This document shows, in pieces, positions 53,672-61,827 of a DNA stretch of 64,000 nt. The DNA is from Marisediminitalea oceani. GTDB taxonomy: Bacteria; Pseudomonadota; Gammaproteobacteria; Enterobacterales; Alteromonadaceae. Both the position numbers and the translations under genes were made by a program. Below the pieces are notes generated by a model, which made no database searches, was not told the origin of the DNA, and saw only the letters and a program-made list of their open reading frames with translations. The stretch spans positions 1-64,000 of the forward strand of contig NZ_RCUA01000089.1 of assembly GCF_003731635.1 (NCBI RefSeq), given 5' to 3'. Position 1 is the first letter of the stretch; each line of letters begins with the position of its first letter.

Positions 53672-54334
53672 CTACCTCTTGGAACGTGCTAAACGCAGTG
53701 TTTGCGGATTAACCTTTACTACCATCCCCGTATCCAGTTGAACATGTACACCGTCTTTTGCTACTTCGGTAATTACCGCGTGCATTGGTGCCTTGCCTAG
53801 TTTTACCGTAACTGATGTACCAACGGTTAAATCGGCATCAGACAGCTTGGCCGGGGGCGTCTTAATTGGTCTGCTATTTTTCGATTTAGTTCCGTTATTA
53901 TAGCGTCCGGCAGGAGATTTACCCGCTTTCTCACCGCTATTCGCCGCAGATGAACGGCCATCTTTCTTACGATTTGCCTGTACTGCCTGCTTACGTTTTT
54001 CAGCAGCCTTGGCTTTGCTCTCGTCCAGTTGCTTTTTGGCGTGCTCTTCGTGTTCTTCTTCTATCGCCGCATCCTGATTTCCGTCCAGATCAACGCGAAA
54101 GTTCCCTTTCTTGATGCTGTACAAATAGCGCCAGCTATTTGTGTAATGGCGTAAGCTCGAGCGCAGCAGCGTTTTACTAACGCGTTCCTCTTCGGCGAGG
54201 CGCTCGGCAAGATCCTGAAAAATGCCAATTTTAAGGGGTTTGGCTTCACCTTCTAAGGTAAAGCAATTAGGAAATGTCTCGGCAAGAAAGGCAATAACCT
54301 CTTTGCTGTTACTAAACTTCTGTGATGATTCCAT
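53672..54334 (-). CDS. proQ: RNA chaperone ProQ
   Basis: This 220-residue protein has an N-terminal FinO/ProQ domain (about residues 5-115, with FPNCFTLEGEAKPLKIGI and LRRSLRHYTNSWRYL-type segments), a basic and flexible linker, and a C-terminal Tudor-like domain ending MVVKVNPQTLRLARSKR. ProQ binds structured small RNAs and mRNA 3' ends. The frame continues to TTG 54343, but ATG 54334 is preferred. It precedes prc by four bases. The window also encodes a candidate small RNA at 58857-58962 that could be a client. Confidence 0.92.
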   Translation of the reverse strand: MESSQKFSNSKEVIAFLAETFPNCFTLEGEAKPLKIGIFQDLAERLAEEERVSKTLLRSSLRHYTNSWRYLYSIKKGNFRVDLDGNQDAAIEEEHEEHAKKQLDESKAKAAEKRKQAVQANRKKDGRSSAANSGEKAGKSPAGRYNNGTKSKNSRPIKTPPAKLSDADLTVGTSVTVKLGKAPMHAVITEVAKDGVHVQLDTGMVVKVNPQTLRLARSKR

Positions 54335-54355
54335 CAATGTCAATGTGTGTCAGTG

Positions 54356-54640
54356 TTAATCCAGATTGTTTGCATCATCCCAAGTTGCTAAGAGATGGTC
54401 AACCCAATCAAGCAAATCATCATCATTTACGTACAATAAATTGTCATCCTGATGCCAAATTGACCAGGTATGGGCCAATAATTTTTCTAAACGCTCGATT
54501 TCGATGTCTTCTTCGGCGCGATCATAAACCATGTGTAACACGGTATTGAGACGTTCTGCGGCCTCATCAGGATCCTCAAACACATCTTCCATATCTTGCC
54601 AGGTGGCCAGAACCACCTGAATATCTACCATGTGCTTCAT
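54356..54640 (-). CDS. Hypothetical acidic protein, 94 aa
   Basis: The protein is strongly acidic, with many Asp/Glu residues and a Trp-rich C-terminus (HTWSIWHQDD, DDDLLDWVDHLLATWDD). It is soluble, with no signal or membrane segment. The ATG at 54640 overlaps the stop codon of the msrC gene (ATGA), and it ends 22 bases before proQ, so it is embedded in the msrC-proQ-prc operon. I do not recognise the family. An association with RNA or translation proteins would be inference from position only. Confidence 0.65.
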   Translation of the reverse strand: MKHMVDIQVVLATWQDMEDVFEDPDEAAERLNTVLHMVYDRAEEDIEIERLEKLLAHTWSIWHQDDNLLYVNDDDLLDWVDHLLATWDDANNLD

Positions 54641-55095
54641 GATAATTCCGCCACCAGAGCATCCACAATGGCCACCAAACCGGCTTCGTCTTCGGCACTA
54701 AAGCGGGACAGTTTTGGACTATCAATATCCAGTACACCAACCAGCTCGTCGTTTACCACAATCGGGATAACAATTTCTGATTCTGACGCGGCGTCACAGG
54801 CAATATGCCCGGGAAACGCGTGAACATCGTCGATACGCTGGATGGTATTGGATTGCGCTGCCGTGCCGCATACGCCTTTGCCCATCGGAATGCGAATACA
54901 GGCTGGCAGCCCCTGAAACGGGCCCAGTATTAACTGCTCTTCTTTATAAAGATAAAAGCCGGCCCAGTTAACGTCTTCCAGATTGTGATAAATCAACGCG
55001 CTTAAATTAGCCAGGTTGGCAATTAAATCAGGTTCGCCGGCAATCAGGCTTTTCGCCTGTTCAATTAATTGAGGGTAAATGCTACTGTCGTTCAA
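54637..55095 (-). CDS. msrC: Free methionine-R-sulfoxide reductase (GAF domain)
   Basis: This 152-residue GAF-fold enzyme matches E. coli MsrC (YebR). It includes DVNWAGFYL, LGPFQGLPACIRIPMGKGVCGTA and FPGHIACDAASESEIVIPI, and its three cysteines at about 66, 76 and 100 correspond to the catalytic set. It reduces free methionine-(R)-sulfoxide. The open frame extends to 55194 without similarity to the family, so I chose TTG 55095, which gives the start MNDSSIYPQLI. This start has only a weak GAG upstream. Confidence 0.88.
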   Translation of the reverse strand: MNDSSIYPQLIEQAKSLIAGEPDLIANLANLSALIYHNLEDVNWAGFYLYKEEQLILGPFQGLPACIRIPMGKGVCGTAAQSNTIQRIDDVHAFPGHIACDAASESEIVIPIVVNDELVGVLDIDSPKLSRFSAEDEAGLVAIVDALVAELS

Positions 55096-55183
55096 ACTAT
55101 AATTCTCAATTGAAAAGTTACAAGACCGGCAGAGTGTAGCAGTTCCCTCAATAAAGGTTAATCGGTGAAAATCGCCCTGGTGA

Positions 55184-55861
55184 TTAATTCTCAATAGCGA
55201 AGGTAACGTTCACCGAAGCTGAGGTATCAGTCTGGCCGGGTAGACTGAAAGCATCTTCCTGTTGAACACGCATTCTTACCCCAACCGGTGGCTGGTTATA
55301 AGACATGGATTCGCTAATCGAAATGACCCCGGCGATAGTTACGCCCATTTGTTTAGCGATAAGGCTGGCGCGGTCTTTGGCGTCTTCCACCGCGGCAATT
55401 AGTGCCTCGCGATAGACCTTTTCGGGATTGGAGTTAATAAACTCAAACTGATCAATGCGGTTAATGCCGCGCTTCATAGCCCCATCGAGCACAATATCGT
55501 AGTTTTGCAATTGATTTGAGGTTACGCGTACCTGCCTACTCAGTATAAACCCCTTATGTTCTCTGCCATTAGGTGTGTGTTCATACCACGGGGATAAATT
55601 GACTGACATTGACTGTATGTGCTGTTCCGCAACGCCCTGAGACAATAAAAAGCTCACTACGGCTTTAAGTTTGGCGTTGGCCTGCTCGTTAAGCTTGCTC
55701 ACTACCGCACCACGCTCTTCAATGACCATGGTCAGGGTATAAGCATCTGGCGCCGCCGCAACAATCCCCTGGCCAGACACCTGTAACGTTTTTTCGTCTG
55801 CCTGAGAATGAAAACTTAACGCCAGACCCAGCGCAGCAAATGCAATGACTTTCCAATTCAT
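55184..55861 (-). CDS. SIMPL domain (DUF541) periplasmic protein
   Basis: This 225-residue protein has a signal peptide (about residues 1-21, cut after SQA). It shows DUF541 landmarks: LQVSGQGIVAAAPDAYTLTM, REALIAAVEDAKDRASLIAKQMG and a final SASVNVTFAIEN strand. SIMPL proteins (for example BP26 and YggE) are periplasmic and oligomeric; their function is unclear, with links to oxidative stress. It is transcribed with the msrC group or alone; there is an 88-base gap to msrC. Confidence 0.88.
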   Translation of the reverse strand: MNWKVIAFAALGLALSFHSQADEKTLQVSGQGIVAAAPDAYTLTMVIEERGAVVSKLNEQANAKLKAVVSFLLSQGVAEQHIQSMSVNLSPWYEHTPNGREHKGFILSRQVRVTSNQLQNYDIVLDGAMKRGINRIDQFEFINSNPEKVYREALIAAVEDAKDRASLIAKQMGVTIAGVISISESMSYNQPPVGVRMRVQQEDAFSLPGQTDTSASVNVTFAIEN

Positions 55862-55940
55862 AAAACAACTCCAGTTATAAGACTTGCGCAGTATGGCAAC
55901 AAAAGACTTAACCTAACCTGAACTTCTCTGCAGATTGCTA

Positions 55941-57170
55941 TTAGCCAAAGAACCAGTAACTCACCACAATTGCGGTGGCAATACCGGCCACGTCGGCTGC
56001 CAGACAACAGGCTACGGCATAGCGTGAGTGTTTAATGCCTACTGCGCCCAAATACACAGCCAGCACATAAAACGTGGTTTCGGTAGAGCCCTGCATCACC
56101 GACGATAAACGCCCGGCAAAGGAGTCTGCGCCATGGTGCTGCATAGTTTCAATCATCAGTGCCCGGGCACCACTGCCACTGAGCGGTTTCATTAATGCGG
56201 TGGGTAACGCATCCACAAAGCGCGGATCAAAGCCCATCCACCCTGCTGCGGTAGCAATCATCTGGACCAGGATATCCATTACCCCACTGGCGCGTAACAT
56301 GCCAATAGCGACTAACATCGCTAGCAGAAAAGGAATGAGAGATACCGCTACTTCAAAGCCTTTTTTGGCGCCATCAACAAATTGCTCATAGGTGTTATTG
56401 CCTACCCGCCAGCCGGAAATAAGCACACCGACCACAAAGGCAAACAGCAAGCTGTTTGCCACAATAGCTGACTGACTGGCCAGCTCAGAGGCGGCCAACT
56501 GGGCAAAATATAAAATTACCGCCGCCAGTAAGCCAAACACACCCACCAGATACAGCAGCACCACACGATTAAACAGGTTAATACGCTGAACCAGGCAGGT
56601 AACAATCAACCCTGCCAGCGTTGATGCACTGGTGGCCAGTAAAATAGGAATAAACACATCTGTGGGCTGGGCCGCGCCCTGCTCGCCACGGTACAGGAAT
56701 ACCGCGATGGGAAATAAAGTGACTGACGAGGTATTGAGCACCAGAAACAGGATCTGGCTGTTGGTGAGGGTATCTTTTTTAGGCGCCAGGGTTTGCATAT
56801 CCTGCATGGCCTTAATACCAAACGGCGTTGCCGCATTATCCAGGCCAAGCAGGTTGGCCGACATATTCATGGTAATACTGCCCAGCGCCGGATGGTCGCG
56901 GGGAATGTCGGGCATGATGCGGCATAAAAACGGTGCCAGTACCCTGGAAAACTTTTTGATTAAGCCGGATTTTTCAGCCACTTCAAATATGCCCAGCCAG
57001 AAAGCCAGTACGCCTATCAGGCCAATGGCAATCTCTACACTCAGCGTGGCCATGCCGCTTACCGCATTCATTACATCCTGAAAGCCGCCAGGGTTTTCGC
57101 CCCACAGAGCCTGATATAAGGTCGCCAGAAATGCGCTGACAATAAAGATAAGCCAAATTCGATGCAGCAT
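55941..57170 (-). CDS. Fused SpmA/SpmB-like nucleoside-recognition (Gate domain) membrane protein
   Basis: This 409-residue inner-membrane protein contains two Gate/nucleoside-recognition halves. The first has NMSANLLGLDNAATPFGIKAM (the SpmA signature) and the second has GSTETTFYVLAVYLGAVGIKHSRYA (the SpmB signature), a fusion of two genes that are separate in Bacillus. Despite the name, bacteria without spores have it too. It probably moves a small solute, but the substrate is unknown. It begins with ATG and has about ten hydrophobic spans. Confidence 0.88.
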   Translation of the reverse strand: MLHRIWLIFIVSAFLATLYQALWGENPGGFQDVMNAVSGMATLSVEIAIGLIGVLAFWLGIFEVAEKSGLIKKFSRVLAPFLCRIMPDIPRDHPALGSITMNMSANLLGLDNAATPFGIKAMQDMQTLAPKKDTLTNSQILFLVLNTSSVTLFPIAVFLYRGEQGAAQPTDVFIPILLATSASTLAGLIVTCLVQRINLFNRVVLLYLVGVFGLLAAVILYFAQLAASELASQSAIVANSLLFAFVVGVLISGWRVGNNTYEQFVDGAKKGFEVAVSLIPFLLAMLVAIGMLRASGVMDILVQMIATAAGWMGFDPRFVDALPTALMKPLSGSGARALMIETMQHHGADSFAGRLSSVMQGSTETTFYVLAVYLGAVGIKHSRYAVACCLAADVAGIATAIVVSYWFFG

Positions 57171-57314
57171 AGATGATTAACCTGAATAATGAGTAAACAA
57201 TAGGCGGACAGGTTAAACCGAAAGACAGGAAAGCAGAGATAGCAGATTAACGCACTGTCGTTCTCACCTTCCCGGGTGTTACCTGACACGACAGTTTGAG
57301 ATAGTAGCGTTAAA

Positions 57315-57348
57315 GGCTGGCAATTAACAATTTTTTATTTTGCCAGCC
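57315..57348 (-). terminator. Possible terminator of the aminotransferase gene
   Basis: GGCTGGCAA and TTGCCAGCC pair around a 16-base AT-rich loop. Only three T residues follow on the minus strand, so termination is uncertain. It lies 53 bases after the aminotransferase stop codon. Confidence 0.5.
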
Positions 57349-57400
57349 TTCAAACTCAGGAATTTTTTAGTCGCTCTGCAGACAACCTCTTAAAGCGGTA

Positions 57401-58522
57401 TTATTTTAATACCGTCTTTAATGCCGCCAGACAAAAGTCGACGTTTTTGTCGGTACAGGCGGCGCCCATCAGACCAATTCGCCATACTTTGCCGGCAAAG
57501 GCACCCAGGCCTGCACCAATTTCCAGATTAAAATCATTTAACAGGCGGCCACGGACCTCAGCATCGTCTACTCCCTCAGGAATACGAACTACGTTTAACT
57601 GTGGTAAGCGGTAGGCTTTATCAACGGCCATTTCAATACCCAGTTTCTCAAGGCCGGCTACCAGCTTGTTATGCAGGGTTGCATGGCGTTGCCAGGCGTT
57701 CTCGAGACCTTCTTCGTGCAACATAACCAAAGATTCATGCAGTGCATAAATACTGTTTACCGGTGCAGTATGGTGATAAGCACGTTTTCCGCCCTGGCCC
57801 CAGTAACCAACAATCAGGTTCATATCCAGAAACCAGCTTTGCACCGGCGTTTTACGGCCTTTAATCACCTCAAGGGCCTTATCGCTGAATGAAACCGGCG
57901 AAATGCCCGGTACACAACTTAAGCATTTTTGCGAACCGGAGTAGATCGCATCAATTTGCCAGTCATCAACGGCCAGCTCGATGCCGCCCAGCGACGTAAC
58001 CGCATCAACAATAGTCAGGCAATCGTACTGACGGGCTAGTGCACACATTTTCTCGGCGTCATTGCGCACACCGGTAGAGGTTTCGGCGTGAACAAAAGCT
58101 ACGATTTTGGCTTCCGGGTGAGCTTTTAACGCGTCTTCGAGCTTATTGAGATCGGTTTGCGTGCCCCAGTCGTCTTCAACTACCACAGCGGTGGCACCAC
58201 TACGCACCACGTTTTCGCGCATACGCATGCCAAACACGCCGTTGATGCACACGATAACCGTGTCGCCCGGCTCAATAAGGTTAACAAACGCCGCTTCCAT
58301 CCCGGCCGAGCCTGGTGCGGATATCGGCATAGTTAACGCGTTTTCCGTTTTAAAGGCGTACTGCAGTAACTCTTTGGTTTCATCCATCAAACCAATAAAA
58401 TCAGGATCGAGGTGACCCACGGTACTGCGAGCCATGGCATTTAACACACGAGGACTCACGTCAGACGGACCCGGGCCCATTAACGTACGTTGTGGCGGAA
58501 TATGACTGCTGTATGATTTCAT
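57401..58522 (-). CDS. Serine/alanine-glyoxylate aminotransferase family protein
   Basis: This 373-residue class V PLP enzyme carries the cofactor lysine Lys199 in YSGSQKCLSC. Other family landmarks are MGPGPSDVSPRVL near the start, APGSAGMEAAFVN (PLP phosphate region), and HAETSTGVRND. It transfers the amino group of serine or alanine to glyoxylate, giving glycine. A role in the serine cycle is not supported by neighbours, so glyoxylate detoxification or glycine formation is likelier. It is monocistronic, with a long upstream region. Confidence 0.93.
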   Translation of the reverse strand: MKSYSSHIPPQRTLMGPGPSDVSPRVLNAMARSTVGHLDPDFIGLMDETKELLQYAFKTENALTMPISAPGSAGMEAAFVNLIEPGDTVIVCINGVFGMRMRENVVRSGATAVVVEDDWGTQTDLNKLEDALKAHPEAKIVAFVHAETSTGVRNDAEKMCALARQYDCLTIVDAVTSLGGIELAVDDWQIDAIYSGSQKCLSCVPGISPVSFSDKALEVIKGRKTPVQSWFLDMNLIVGYWGQGGKRAYHHTAPVNSIYALHESLVMLHEEGLENAWQRHATLHNKLVAGLEKLGIEMAVDKAYRLPQLNVVRIPEGVDDAEVRGRLLNDFNLEIGAGLGAFAGKVWRIGLMGAACTDKNVDFCLAALKTVLK

Positions 58523-58856
58523 TGATGATACCTGCTCAGTAAAGAAAACCTATGGGCGCTATTCTGGCAATTCGGTTACCAAACCACAATCGCAGTTTCG
58601 AGCGATTAGCTGATTATCATTATTCATACAGTGAATAGAAAAGCTAGCATATGATACACGTAAGTATATAGAACATTTTTAATACACATAACCTGTGGAT
58701 AAATATTGCACAAACTGGTTATATTTTGTGCATTCGCTGTCAATTAAGTGTTCAATGACTGGCGTAAAGTACTGGTTAGTATCTATAATTGATTAAAAAT
58801 GGGACAGAACAAAAAAATTGTTTATAAATTGAACGATTTTGAGCTATGATTACAAA
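58523..58856. other. Intergenic region upstream of the aminotransferase gene
   Basis: This holds the minus-strand promoter for the aminotransferase and, at its right end, the plus-strand promoter of the small RNA. An eight-base inverted repeat, TGCACAAA-N10-TTTGTGCA, lies at 58707-58732. I see no protein-coding gene here. Confidence 0.6.
58707..58732. repeat. Inverted repeat, operator candidate
   Basis: TGCACAAA (58707-58714) and TTTGTGCA (58725-58732) are perfect eight-base arms around a ten-base spacer, one and a half helical turns between arm centres. It may bind a dimeric regulator of the aminotransferase gene or of the divergent small RNA. Confidence 0.5.
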
Positions 58857-58962
58857 TCTACAAAGACGATTTGTTCACTTCTCCCTTTGTAAAAGTTAGC
58901 GCACGGCTCAGCAATGAGCCATTCCCCTAGGCCCGGAGCTTTTTAAGTTCTGGGCATTTTTT
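58857..58962 (+). ncRNA. Probable trans-acting small RNA, about 106 nt
   Basis: The region carries a -10 box TATGAT at 58845-58850 and then three consecutive stem-loops. Stem 1 is TACAAAG (58859-58865) with CTTTGTA (58885-58891) around a pyrimidine-rich loop ending in CTTCTCC. Stem 2 is GGCTCA-GCAA-TGAGCC (58905-58920), with a GNRA tetraloop. Stem 3 is GCCCGGA/TCTGGGC (58931-58955), followed by six T residues (58957-58962), a Rho-independent terminator on the plus strand. No plus-strand gene lies upstream, so the terminator must end a short RNA. The CTTCTCC loop and the single-stranded CCCC before stem 3 could pair with Shine-Dalgarno regions. I cannot match it to a named family. Confidence 0.6.
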
Positions 58963-59066
58963 ATGGGCGAAGAAAAATTTGTCGGTGAACTACTGCCAGC
59001 GCCGTTAGCGCCAGCAGTTTGTCGAGTCATTCAATCATGCCTTGAGAACGGCAAAGAATTATGGGA

Positions 59067-59933
59067 TCAGTCGGTGATCCGCATCAGGCCTTCCTGCATG
59101 GTAGACGCCACCAGTTCACCCTGCTGGTTAAACAGCTGACCCCGTACCAGGCCTCTGGCGCCCCCACTGGCAGGGCTCTCCATCGAATAAAGTAACCATT
59201 CGTTCATGTTAATCGGGCGATGGAACCACATGGCGTGGTCGATAGTGGCAATCGCCAGGTTACGGTCGGTAATTTGCACGCCATGGGGCTGCAGCGACGT
59301 ACTTAAGAAGTGATAGTCGCTGGCATAGGACAGGGCTGCCTGATGCATGGCCTGTGAATCGCCAAGGTCTTCGTTTGCCCGTAACCAGGTATACCGCTCT
59401 GGCTTATCATTTTTTGACGTAAATGAACGCACAGCATCGACGGTACGAATATCAATGGGGCGATGGTAGCTCAGCGCTTCACGCATTCTGCGGCCGATAT
59501 TCTCATAGTTACGCTCGTACATTCTGATGTCAGGTTCCACCTCTTCCGGTGCAGGCACATCAGGCATCTGAGCATACTGATGCTGCATGCCCTCTTCCGG
59601 TTGCTGAAATGAAGCTGTCATGTAAAAGATGTTGCGGCCATTCTGAATGGCTTTTACCCGCCGGGCAGAAAAGCTTTTACCATCCCTCACGATTTCAACG
59701 TCGTAAACGACCGGCTGCTTGGCATCACCGGGTAATAAAAAGTAGCTGTGAAAAGAATGTGCAACGCGGCCCTCCGGCACGCTTGCCCACGCCGCCTTTA
59801 ATGCCTGACCTAACACCTGGCCACCAAATAAGGCACGAAAGCCCAGATCCCAGCTCTGGCCACGATAAAGTCCCTTTTCCAGGGTTTCTAATTCCAGTAA
59901 AGAGGCAACTTTAACTTCGTTTTGCTGTTCCAA
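59067..59933 (-). CDS. tesB: Acyl-CoA thioesterase II TesB
   Basis: This 288-residue double-hotdog thioesterase matches TesB across its length (FRALFGGQVLGQALKAA, HSFHSYFLLPGD, and the late MWFHRP and GLVRGQLFNQQGELVASTMQEGLMR). It hydrolyses medium- and long-chain acyl-CoA in the cytoplasm. It is preceded by 49 bases after the kinase gene and could belong to the bkd-rlmJ-kinase transcript, or have its own promoter. Confidence 0.95.
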   Translation of the reverse strand: MEQQNEVKVASLLELETLEKGLYRGQSWDLGFRALFGGQVLGQALKAAWASVPEGRVAHSFHSYFLLPGDAKQPVVYDVEIVRDGKSFSARRVKAIQNGRNIFYMTASFQQPEEGMQHQYAQMPDVPAPEEVEPDIRMYERNYENIGRRMREALSYHRPIDIRTVDAVRSFTSKNDKPERYTWLRANEDLGDSQAMHQAALSYASDYHFLSTSLQPHGVQITDRNLAIATIDHAMWFHRPINMNEWLLYSMESPASGGARGLVRGQLFNQQGELVASTMQEGLMRITD

Positions 59934-59982
59934 GAGTAACTCCCAATAGATAAACAGATAGGTTCACTGCCAATAAGACTGA

Positions 59983-61827
59983 CTACCGCGTTCGGGGATT
60001 GCGAGGATAAAACTTGTCGGCACACTTTGCCCGGTGCTCAAAAAAACGCGTGTCTTTGTAAGGTAACTTCATAAAACCACAGGTGCCTTCACCTGTAAGT
60101 AGTGGCAGTGAATTAATGATTTCGTTCAGTAACGCATTAAACTCATTTTCCTTCGTATGATCAAGTAAACGATAGTAACTATGAATTTTTAAGTGCTTCT
60201 CAAGCGCCTCGAAAATGATACAGCCAGTATGATGAATGGCATTCAGCGCTTTAATGGCCTGCATAATTTGTGGCGGTAAAGCGAGGAACTCGTCCGGATC
60301 ATCACCATCCTCAAAGTACGAATGCACCCGGCTTTCAGAAGTACTGAGTGAAACACTGGATTTTTCATACGGGATAACGGTAGCGGCACCGGCCACAAAC
60401 GGCGCTTCAATTTGTTCACGCTCAATATGCAGGGTGTTTTTGGCATCAAACAGGCAGCATTTAAATACCCCTTGGCGGTGAATGGCCCGGGCCAAAGTAA
60501 CCACGGTATTGACGGCATGCTTAAAAGCCTGCTCCCTGGCCGGATCCTGTAGATTCAGGCTGGAATCAATGTATACGCCTTCCGGTTGCCAGTGAATAAC
60601 CAGACCGCCTACCACCGGATAACGGGCCAGACGGCTGACCGCCGCTAAAAAACCTTTTTCGGTGGCGCCCATGCCATCCAGGTAGTTTTTGTAATACCGC
60701 TCAAACTGGGCGTCATTTAAATAGCTTAACTGGCTGAGCTCATCCGACTGCTGCTCGCTAAGATCGTTTTGCTGGCGTAAAAACGACTTGCGGGAACTAT
60801 ATACCACCGATTCGATATTCTTGCGCTCTTTGGCTACCCACACCGGTAACAGGGATTCGTAGCGCTCCACGCTATCATTAGCAAACACCAGGTTTTCCAG
60901 CAATTTAAGGTGCGACAGCAAATAGTCACCACCACTGTGCTGTTCTGAAACGCTGTCGCTGAGCATATAGGTAAGAATGTCAGACAGTATTTTGGGTAAT
61001 CCCAGCGAGGATGGCGGGATCACCTGATGGGCAAACCGCGCCGACTGGCCGGAAGCCAGTGCATACAGAGTGCCAGCCAGCCCCTGCTCGTCAAAGCGTG
61101 GGCTTGAGCGCTCACCATTAAGCTGCGCATCGCCAATAAAGTAGATATCCCCCAACCTGGCATTGGTTTGCTGTATATCTCCCGACATTAAATCAAGCAC
61201 ATTGTTTTGCACCGGCTGCAGGTGTTCATCAAGCTGTGCGTACACACTGGAGCCCCAGTCGATAAGGCTCAGGCGTTCGTTGTTTTCATCCCATACCAGG
61301 TTGGAAGGTTTAATGTCGCCATGTACGATAGGCCGGTGACCGCCGTCGAGCTCAAACTGGCGTAAATACAGCAGGATTTCACCCAGTTGCACGGCCATCT
61401 TTACAATCAGTCGCGGCCCTACAGGCCCTTCGCGTAAACTGTATTGCTCAAGGTCGATGCCCGGCGCCCGTTCCATCATCAGAATGGATTGCCTGCCCCG
61501 TTGGTAAAACTCTTTCACTGCCGGAATATGCGAGTGGCTGAGCAGCCCCTGCATAAACGCTTCTTCCTCGAGGCGGTCCTGCATGCTCACGGGCAGTGTT
61601 ATGCGGGTGAATTTAAATACCAGCTCTGCACCGGCGTGATCGCGCCCGCCAAAGGCAAAGCCATAAGCGCCTTTGCCAATCAGGCTGATATCGGTAAAAC
61701 CCAGGCTTTCGAGCTGCGCGATACACAGCGCAATCCAGTCTTTAAGCTTTTTGGCATCCGCATGAGAAAGCAGATACACCGACTGCTCCTCAGGAATATA
61801 AAAGTGGCGGATGCCTTTTCTGGTCAT
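59983..61827 (-). CDS. Serine/threonine protein kinase-like protein
   Basis: This 614-residue soluble protein has an N-terminal kinase domain (about 40-330): G-loop GKGAYGF (51-57), Lys72 in VFKF, catalytic loop HGDIKPSN (His169, Asp171, Lys173, Asn176) and a DWG version of the DFG motif (Asp190). All catalytic residues are kept. The C-terminal 280 residues are unlike any domain I recognise. The start ATG overlaps the rlmJ stop codon by four bases (ATGA), so it is translated with the rRNA methyltransferase. Target proteins are unknown. Confidence 0.85.
   Translation of the reverse strand: MTRKGIRHFYIPEEQSVYLLSHADAKKLKDWIALCIAQLESLGFTDISLIGKGAYGFAFGGRDHAGAELVFKFTRITLPVSMQDRLEEEAFMQGLLSHSHIPAVKEFYQRGRQSILMMERAPGIDLEQYSLREGPVGPRLIVKMAVQLGEILLYLRQFELDGGHRPIVHGDIKPSNLVWDENNERLSLIDWGSSVYAQLDEHLQPVQNNVLDLMSGDIQQTNARLGDIYFIGDAQLNGERSSPRFDEQGLAGTLYALASGQSARFAHQVIPPSSLGLPKILSDILTYMLSDSVSEQHSGGDYLLSHLKLLENLVFANDSVERYESLLPVWVAKERKNIESVVYSSRKSFLRQQNDLSEQQSDELSQLSYLNDAQFERYYKNYLDGMGATEKGFLAAVSRLARYPVVGGLVIHWQPEGVYIDSSLNLQDPAREQAFKHAVNTVVTLARAIHRQGVFKCCLFDAKNTLHIEREQIEAPFVAGAATVIPYEKSSVSLSTSESRVHSYFEDGDDPDEFLALPPQIMQAIKALNAIHHTGCIIFEALEKHLKIHSYYRLLDHTKENEFNALLNEIINSLPLLTGEGTCGFMKLPYKDTRFFEHRAKCADKFYPRNPRTR

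Noticed and set aside
58964-59140. Plus-strand frame beginning ATGGGCGAAG downstream of the small RNA terminator
   Set aside because: It runs into the tesB 3' end on the opposite strand, has no ribosome-binding site, and lies after a terminator.
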